Assembly: GCA_035048815.1 (NCBI GenBank)
Contig: JAUCBN010000043.1
Span: 8,745,001-8,809,000 of the forward strand
DNA from: Abelmoschus esculentus
Lineage: Eukaryota; Streptophyta; Magnoliopsida; Malvales; Malvaceae
Direction: 5' to 3'
Length of the DNA stretch: 64,000 nt
The translations under genes and the position numbers were made by a program. Below, piece by piece: positions 58,001-64,000 of the stretch. The notes beneath the pieces were generated by a model. That model saw only the letters and a program-made list of their open reading frames with translations, ran no database searches and was not told the DNA's origin. How positions within the stretch are numbered: position 1 is the first letter of the stretch; each line of letters starts with the position of its first letter.

Positions 58001-61000
58001 TGTAACATCCCTATTTTGGGGTTAGTAGTTTGAGTGCTGGTTTGGGGGATTCGATTTGGGTCAAATCGGATTCTTCGGTTCATTAATTCCGGGAAAATTA
58101 AAATAATAATAATTTAATCGGACAAGTAATAATTTTTCGGAAAGGTTGAAAAATATTAAAATGGTGTTTTAAAGTTAAAGGAATATTATTGAGTCTTAAT
58201 TTGATTTTTAATTAGGCTTAATTTTGTACTAGTGACTAAATTGAGAATTTTGGAAAAAAGTTTAGGGGTTTAATTGGTAATTTTCAGAAATTAAGATTTT
58301 TGGTGACTAAATTGGAAAGTAAGCCATACTTAGAATCCTTAGAGGGCCATTAACCCAATTTATTTTTAATTAAAGATTATCCAGCAAATATGTTTTAATT
58401 AGTTTTAATAAAAAGGTTATTTTCATTTTCTTTTGTAACTTCCCATTTTCTCATCTTTTCTCCCAAATTTTCTCTCCATCTTCTCTCCATCTTCTTCTCT
58501 AAATTTCTTCAATTACTTGCTGATTTCTTCTTTATTTTCAACAAGATTTAATTCATTTTACTCATCTTTTCATTCTCTACAAAACCTACTCATCAATTTT
58601 GCAAAATCAATATCCATTTTTAAGGAAATCAAGGGAGGATTTCTCATCTTTTGGTGGAACTAATCTCAAAGGTAAAATTCTGGTTTCTCATCTTTTTTCT
58701 AAGGTTCTTTATTGAAATTCCCAAGTATTGGCTTGCTCATCAATAAGTGATATTTAATTTTGTGTTTTAATTTCAAGATTTATGAGTTTTGTGGAGGTTT
58801 TTGTGAAATCTTTTGAGATATCAATTGATGTTGGAATTAGGATGATTTAATTATGATATTAGGTCAATTAAATGATTGATTGAGTCTTGAAATGAGTTAA
58901 CATCAAATTAATCCTGGAATAATGTAATCGGTGGTGTTTTAAGGTGGTTTTTGGTTGTTTTAGGGGCTGTTTTAGGTGTTCTGCTCTTGCGGGAGGTATA
59001 AGGATGGTTTGAAAGTGTTTTCAGGTCATAATTGAGGTGGATTAGATGTTAGATTCATAAGGTTAAGGGCTGATGTTGTTTCGGATAAGTTTCGGCTTAG
59101 TTTTCGGTCTTTTCGGCAAGGTTTTCGATAGTTTTGTGGAGGTTTAATGTGGCTGCTGTTTTGAGCATGTTATGATGTGCATATGTTCTGTTTTTAATGT
59201 TTTAGAAGAAGTGCAACAAGGTTCATAAGTGGCTGGTGCGTTGGCGTTGCCGTCGGAGCGTCGGCGAGGGCTTGTTTCGCTTGTCAGTGAGTAATTTCGG
59301 ATTAAAAGTGTTTCGCAAAGATTCGGTGCTGTTTTGGGGGCTGTGGAATAGTGTGAAAACTTTCCATAGTTCAAGAGTAAGTAAAGTAAATGATTTTGAT
59401 GCATTACTGTAAGTTTCGGCTATTTTTTGTAATGGAATTTATGATGATGATTCAATGAGATTTTGGAAATGCATAATCATGAATTTTGAAACGATGCATG
59501 CATGTGTTAATTGCTGAAAATGCATGGTTTATAAAAGCATTCATGATTTATGGAAGCATGGAAATGAATTGAAATAAAAAATTTATGGTTATTTGCCTTA
59601 CATTTAATGGTGCCATTGGGTGTGACTTTCGGTTCATTTATTGAACACATTATGGATGCATTATGAGCAGCAAATTAACATGCATATTTGGAATTGATAT
59701 TGGCTTAGTGAAACTAACTTTAGATTCGAAAACAAATGATATGTCATTACGATTGAGTGCACTATAGATATTATGAAAATAAAGGAAAGAAAAAAAATGC
59801 CTACACGTAACAAGGGTGACTTTGTGTCCAACCGTGCGTGGTAGAGCTTGATAATGGTGACTTCGTGTCATGTCAATGGTGGCTTCGTGTCATGTCAATG
59901 ATGACTTCGTGTCATGTCTATAGTGACTTTTTGTCATGACGAGACTAAGGTTCTCTAAAACAATGGATCCACATATTCGGTGAACTTAAGGTTCATAACA
60001 AGTGATCACTAAAAAGCCAATATGCATACATGGAATGTTTGGAACATTGTGCATTTGAATTTTTGCATACATATTCAATGAAATGTTTTGGTAACATAAA
60101 TATGAACATGATTTGGTAAAGCATGCTTGATGTTAAGGAAAGCATTACAAGCTATGATTTAAATATGGTTTTAATTTGATGCATTGATGATCTTGTTTAG
60201 AGCTTCCTCACTAGGCTTGTTTTTCTTAAGCTCTCTTTTCATCTTTGCAGAAAAATAGAGACATTTGGGGCTGCATTTGGAGCAAGAGGACCAAGGGGAA
60301 AAGACTTCACATTTTTGGTATGATTTGACAAATAAATAGGGGCTCGACAATGTGTAAACCTATCTGTGTGTTTTGCTTTGGTTAATGACTTGTAATAAGA
60401 CCTTATTTCGTTTTGGTTGTTGTTTGATGGATTGTGGTAATGTTTTGGATTGTTTGAATTTGTCCATGCATGTATGTCTCTTGTTTTAATCTCAACATAG
60501 GAAGCATGCCTATAGATGATATTGGGGTTCTTGATGTGGTATTTGGGTGTAATAAATTGCTCATTATGCTTGGATATCATGCATGTAGCTTAGGGTGACT
60601 AATGGTTGTGTTTAAGTGGATGAAACTCTTTTAAAATGTTCGGCTTTTGTTAATTGCACAGGGGGTATCGATACCTCTGGTGAGGGTATCGATACCCAAG
60701 GCTTATTTTGGGGCTAGTACCGAAGTATGGTTCGATGCATTTATGCCACTGGACTCTGGAGTATCTATACCATCCAGGGTAGTATCGATACCACAATGCT
60801 TCGAATGGATTATTTTGCTAGCCATCGTCATGGTATCGATACCGGTACCAAAGGTATTGATACCCCTAACCAAAAATGATGTTCCACGGGTTGAAATTTC
60901 GTGTAGGTTCGGTTATCCATCCGTAAATGAATATGGACTCGAAGGATATCTATTTGAGATGCAATTTCACCATATTGCATGACAATAATCTAATTTTATA

Positions 61001-61430
61001 TTGGTTAATCAATGTCAGTTATTGTTCCTAGAATTTGTGTGTTTTACAATTTGGTCCTTAATCATTGAATCAGGAAATTGACGATTCTATAATGATCCGA
61101 TTGATCTGAATTTTAATGTGCGTGTTCTGTGCATGTTTAATTGAACTTTGGTAGATTGAAGTTCCGGTTTAACATAGGAATTAAAGTTATTTGCGTTTTG
61201 GTCCTTATGTTTTATATGCGAGTTGAATGATCAATTGTGAATCGAATGTTTCCATTTTCGTTATGCATGACCTTGACACACATAGGAACTTAATTATGCA
61301 TCTAGTTAAGGGAAAAAACATATCGGTTTTCAGGGTTGTTTATCGAATTGGACCTTCGCGGGTTTAGTTCGATATTCCCCGTGTAACTCGTTAGTGTCGG
61401 TTCCGTCTAGGCTGGGCTAAGGGGGTTACA
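58001..61430 (+). repeat. solo LTR, chromovirus-like, TSD CTTAT
   Basis: 3430 bp, TGTAACATCCC to GGGGGTTACA, flanked by perfect CTTAT (57996..58000 and 61431..61435). No gene; the short ORFs are chance. It sits in a reversed LTR of its own family and so forms long inverted repeats with both halves of it. Confidence 0.93.
60665..60863. repeat. three palindrome pairs GTATCGATAC, solo LTR
   Basis: Starts at 60665/60686, 60761/60782 and 60833/60854: exactly 21 bp in each pair. Four of six are perfect; the others have one change each. Confidence 0.87.
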
Positions 61431-63554
61431 CTTATGCTTGATCAAGTATAAAAACTAGTTTATGTTCATCACCATAATCAAATCATTTCATATGTAATGC
61501 ACATTGATACCAAATCATTTCATGTATGCATATTCGCTTTCTAGTGATCCCTTGTTGTGAACCTTAAGTTCACCGAATACGCGGATCCATTGTTTTAGAG
61601 ACCCTTAGTCTCGTCATGACACTAAGTCACCATTGACATGACACGGAGTCACCCATGACATGACACAAAGTCACCCTTGTTAGCTCCACCACGTACGGTT
61701 GAACACAAAGTCACCCTTGTTACGTGTGGGCGGCTGTACCACGCACGGTTAGACACATAGTCACCCTCGCAACGTGTAGGCATTTTTCTTTATTTCCATA
61801 ATCTTTATATTGCACTCAATCATAATGACATGTCATTTGTATTCGTATCTAAAGTTAGTGTCACCAAGCCGATATCAATTCCAATCATGCACATTAACTT
61901 GCTGCTCATAATGCATTCATAATATGTTCATCATGTGAACCACAAATCATGCTCAACGGCGTTACAAAATGTAGGGCAAATAACCTCATTTTATTCCATT
62001 TCATTTTCATGCTTCCATAAACCATGAATGTCTTTATAAACCATGCATTTTCAGCAATTAACACATGCATGCATCATTGTAAAATTAAAGCTATGCATTT
62101 CCAAAACATCAATATAAATTTCTTCCATAAAACCAATGTATTTGTAACCAAAGCTCAAGGCAATTTATCAAACACATTAAGGTCACTTACTCTTGAACCA
62201 TGGAAAGTTTTCACACTATTCCATAGTCCCCAAAACAGAACCGGACATCGAAGTTCACTTCTAACCAAAATTCACTCACCGACAAGCAAAACAAGCCCTC
62301 GTCGACGCTCCGACGACAACGCCAATGCACCAGCCACTTATGAACCTTATTGCACTTCCTCTACAACATCAAAAACAGAGCATATGCACATCATAACATG
62401 CTCAAAATAGCAGTCACACTAAACCTCCACAAAACTATCGAAAACCTAGCTGAAAAATCCATAACTAAGCCGAAACGCATCCGGAACAACACCAGACCTT
62501 AACCTAATGAATCTAACATCTAATCCACCTCAATTATGAACTAAAAACACTTTCAAACCATCCTTATACCTCCAGCAAAAGCAGAGCACCTAAAACAGCC
62601 CATAACACACCCGAAAACCACCTTAATTCAACATCGATTCAATTATTCCGGGATTAATTTGATGTTAAATAATTTTAAGACTCAATCAATCATTTAAATT
62701 ACATAATATCATTAAGAAATCATCCTAATTACATCATTAATTGAGATCTAAAAAGATTTCACAAAAACCTCCATAAAAGTCAAAGATCATGAATTAAAAT
62801 ACAAAATTAAGTTTCAATTGTTGATTAGCAAGCCAAATACTTGGGAATATCATTAAAGAACCTTAGAAAAAGAAGAGAAATCAGAAATTACCTTTGAGAT
62901 TAATTCCACCAAAAAGATGAGAATTCTCCTCTTGATTTTCTTGAAAATGGATGTTGATTTTGCAAAATTGATGAGTAGGTTTTATAGAGAATAGAATGAT
63001 GAGTAAAATGAGATAAATCTTGTTGAAAATAGAGAAGAATTCATCAAGTAATTGAAGAAATTAAGGAGAGAAAGTAGAGAGAAAATTTGGGAGAAAAGAT
63101 GAGAAAATAGGAAGTTAAAAAAGAAAATGAAAATAATTTCTTAATTAAAACTAATTAAAAACAATTTTTTGGTGGTTAATCTTTAATAAAAAATAATTTA
63201 GGTTAATGGCCCTCTAAGAATTCTAAGCTTTGGCTTACTTTCCAATTTAGTCAATTAAAATCAAATTTTTCAAAAATTACAATTTAACACCTAATCTTTT
63301 CCAAAATTTACAATTTAGTCACTAACATAATAATTAGGCTTAATTAGATCCAATTAAAACTCAAATAACATTCCTTTAATTCAAAGATACCATTTTAATA
63401 TTTTTAAAACATTTCCACACATTTATTATTTATCCGATTAAATTATTATCACTTTAAATTTCCCAAAATTAATGAATCGAAGAATCTGATGCGACCCAAA
63501 TCGAATCCCCCAAACCAACACTCAAACTACTAACCCCAAAACCGGGATGTTACA

Positions 63555-63651
63555 TCTTACTCCCAATTTCGGATTAAACGTACATGGATCACTAGAAAGA
63601 CCGTCATAATTTTGTTTAGCTGTGCCATGGGGTGTACCGGCGATCCCAACA
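63555..63651 (+). repeat. 3' LTR of the copia element, last 97 bp
   Basis: Matches 46748..46844 and ends GATCCCAACA, followed by the TSD TTATC. Confidence 0.9.
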
Positions 63652-64000
63652 TTATCCGCCCAACTCTCAGCTATCACTAATATGTTGAAGAACATGCAAC
63701 GTTCTAATGAAGTGAAGGAAGTGAAGATGGATACTTCAGCTTGTCTATTATGTCGTGGAAATATTCCAAGATGGCGACAACATCCAAATTTCTCATGGGG
63801 AAACCAAGGATCCAACAATCCTAATCCACAAGACAAAAATCTGAATGCTAATGAGCCCAGAATTTTCAATCGAATATACCTTTGCATAATCCAAAAAAAT
63901 GGCGCATCATCATCATCTAACACCAGTTCTTTGGAAGCGACTATGAAAGAAATTATTCTAAGTACAAAGACAATGCTTCAAGAGCATACAACATCTATCA
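63652..64000 (+). pseudogene. F2 gag, continuation after the copia element
   Basis: Reads SAQLSAITNMLKNMQRSN and then MDTSACLLCRGN, where the zinc knuckle is cut short by a deletion (its His and last Cys are missing), then RWRQHPNFSWGNQG and SLEATMKEI up to the window edge. It matches the F2' gag at 25170..25560. Confidence 0.86.

Larger units (their letters stand above)
56817..63554 (-). repeat. reversed chromovirus-like LTR, split by a solo LTR
   Basis: Own sequence 56817..58000 and 61436..63554, about 3.3 kb, ending GGGATGTTACA (reverse of TGTAACATCCC). The opposite end lacks the GGGGGTTACA terminus. It is closely related to the solo LTR inside it, roughly 90% by eye at the ends. The palindrome pairs are at 57270..57466. 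Confidence 0.82.
45402..63651 (+). mobile_element. Ty1/copia element, gutted and nested
   Basis: 5' LTR at 45402, PBS TGGTATTAGAGC, gag start at 49589, RNase H tail at 51986, 3' LTR from 52159 and its last 97 bp at 63555..63651. TSD TTATC is perfect (45397..45401 and 63652..63656) and the F2 gag is restored by excision. Most of gag-pol has been replaced by reversed Athila sequence, and the 3' LTR is split by chromovirus LTRs with loss of 635 bp. Confidence 0.92.
42590..64000 (+). mobile_element. Element F2: second Athila-like family, 5' portion, interrupted
   Basis: 5' LTR 42590..44376, tRNA-Asp-type PBS, and gag from 44516. The gag is split at 45402 by a copia element and continues from 63652 to the window end. 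The left flank GTACA is the likely TSD; the right end is outside. It is the same family as the older F2' copy at 24764..35244, which kept pol, so F2 was probably an autonomous element. Confidence 0.88.

Noticed and set aside
1..64000. A host gene hidden between elements
   Set aside because: Every interval can be assigned to an LTR, an internal region or a decayed element gene; no exon-like coding outside them was seen.

Overview
The window is plant nuclear DNA made essentially entirely of nested LTR retrotransposons. I found no host gene, no rRNA cluster and no intact tRNA gene. Lineage evidence: Ty3/gypsy gag, protease, RT and integrase relics; primer-binding sites matching the 3' end of plant tRNA-Asp (Athila-type elements); one Ty1/copia element with a tRNA-Met type PBS; and long TGTAACA...GGTTACA LTRs preceded by the usual 3' end of chromovirus (Tekay/Del-like) elements. 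This fits dicot pericentromeric or other heterochromatin. The species cannot be fixed from the sequence; a Malvaceae-like source is only a guess.

The nesting can be read from target-site duplications (TSDs). The oldest layer is a decayed Athila-like element, F2', whose gag, protease, RT, RNase H and integrase pieces lie in order between 24764 and 35244. Its gag was hit by a chromovirus-type LTR (right end at 24763). That LTR was hit by an Athila-like element E0 (1..23859, 5' part outside the window). E0 was hit twice: by element A (286..8202, + strand) in its ORF2, and by element C (11213..23509, - strand) in its 3' LTR. C in turn carries a non-coding element (13198..17404). F2' was also hit by element D (25997..31202), by a solo LTR (32945..34315) and by a chromovirus-type LTR starting at 35245. 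Inside that LTR sit a solo LTR (36346..41059, itself carrying deletion derivative H, 36684..38766) and a second, younger F2-family Athila element starting at 42590. The gag of this F2 is split by a copia element (45402..63651). The copia element holds an Athila solo LTR, a block of reversed Athila sequence in place of its own gag-pol, and a cluster of three chromovirus LTRs, one of them a solo LTR with a perfect TSD.

Elements A and C are the most informative copies. Each has a single-frame gag-protease ORF of about 850 codons ending in a stop straight after the protease. A second ORF of exactly 512 codons follows (a 'putative plant transposon protein' type, called ORF2 here), with no RT, RNase H or integrase between them. 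They therefore look like a pol-less lineage that must borrow polymerase functions, perhaps from full Athila elements such as F2. Every ORF carries stops or deletions, so all coding regions are called pseudogenes.

Several non-coding patterns recur across independent copies and are the best candidates for undescribed biology: (1) a row of hairpins between ORF2 and the 3' LTR, with a conserved 14-nt loop and covarying stems; (2) a hairpin with AGGA loop placed before the polypurine tract, duplicated just after ORF2; (3) a TATA box placed just before ORF2; (4) the near-palindrome TGCCGNGGCA scattered through LTRs, UTRs and coding regions, often at regular spacing; (5) three pairs of 10-bp palindromes about 21 bp apart in chromovirus LTRs, with different arm sequence in different LTR subfamilies.
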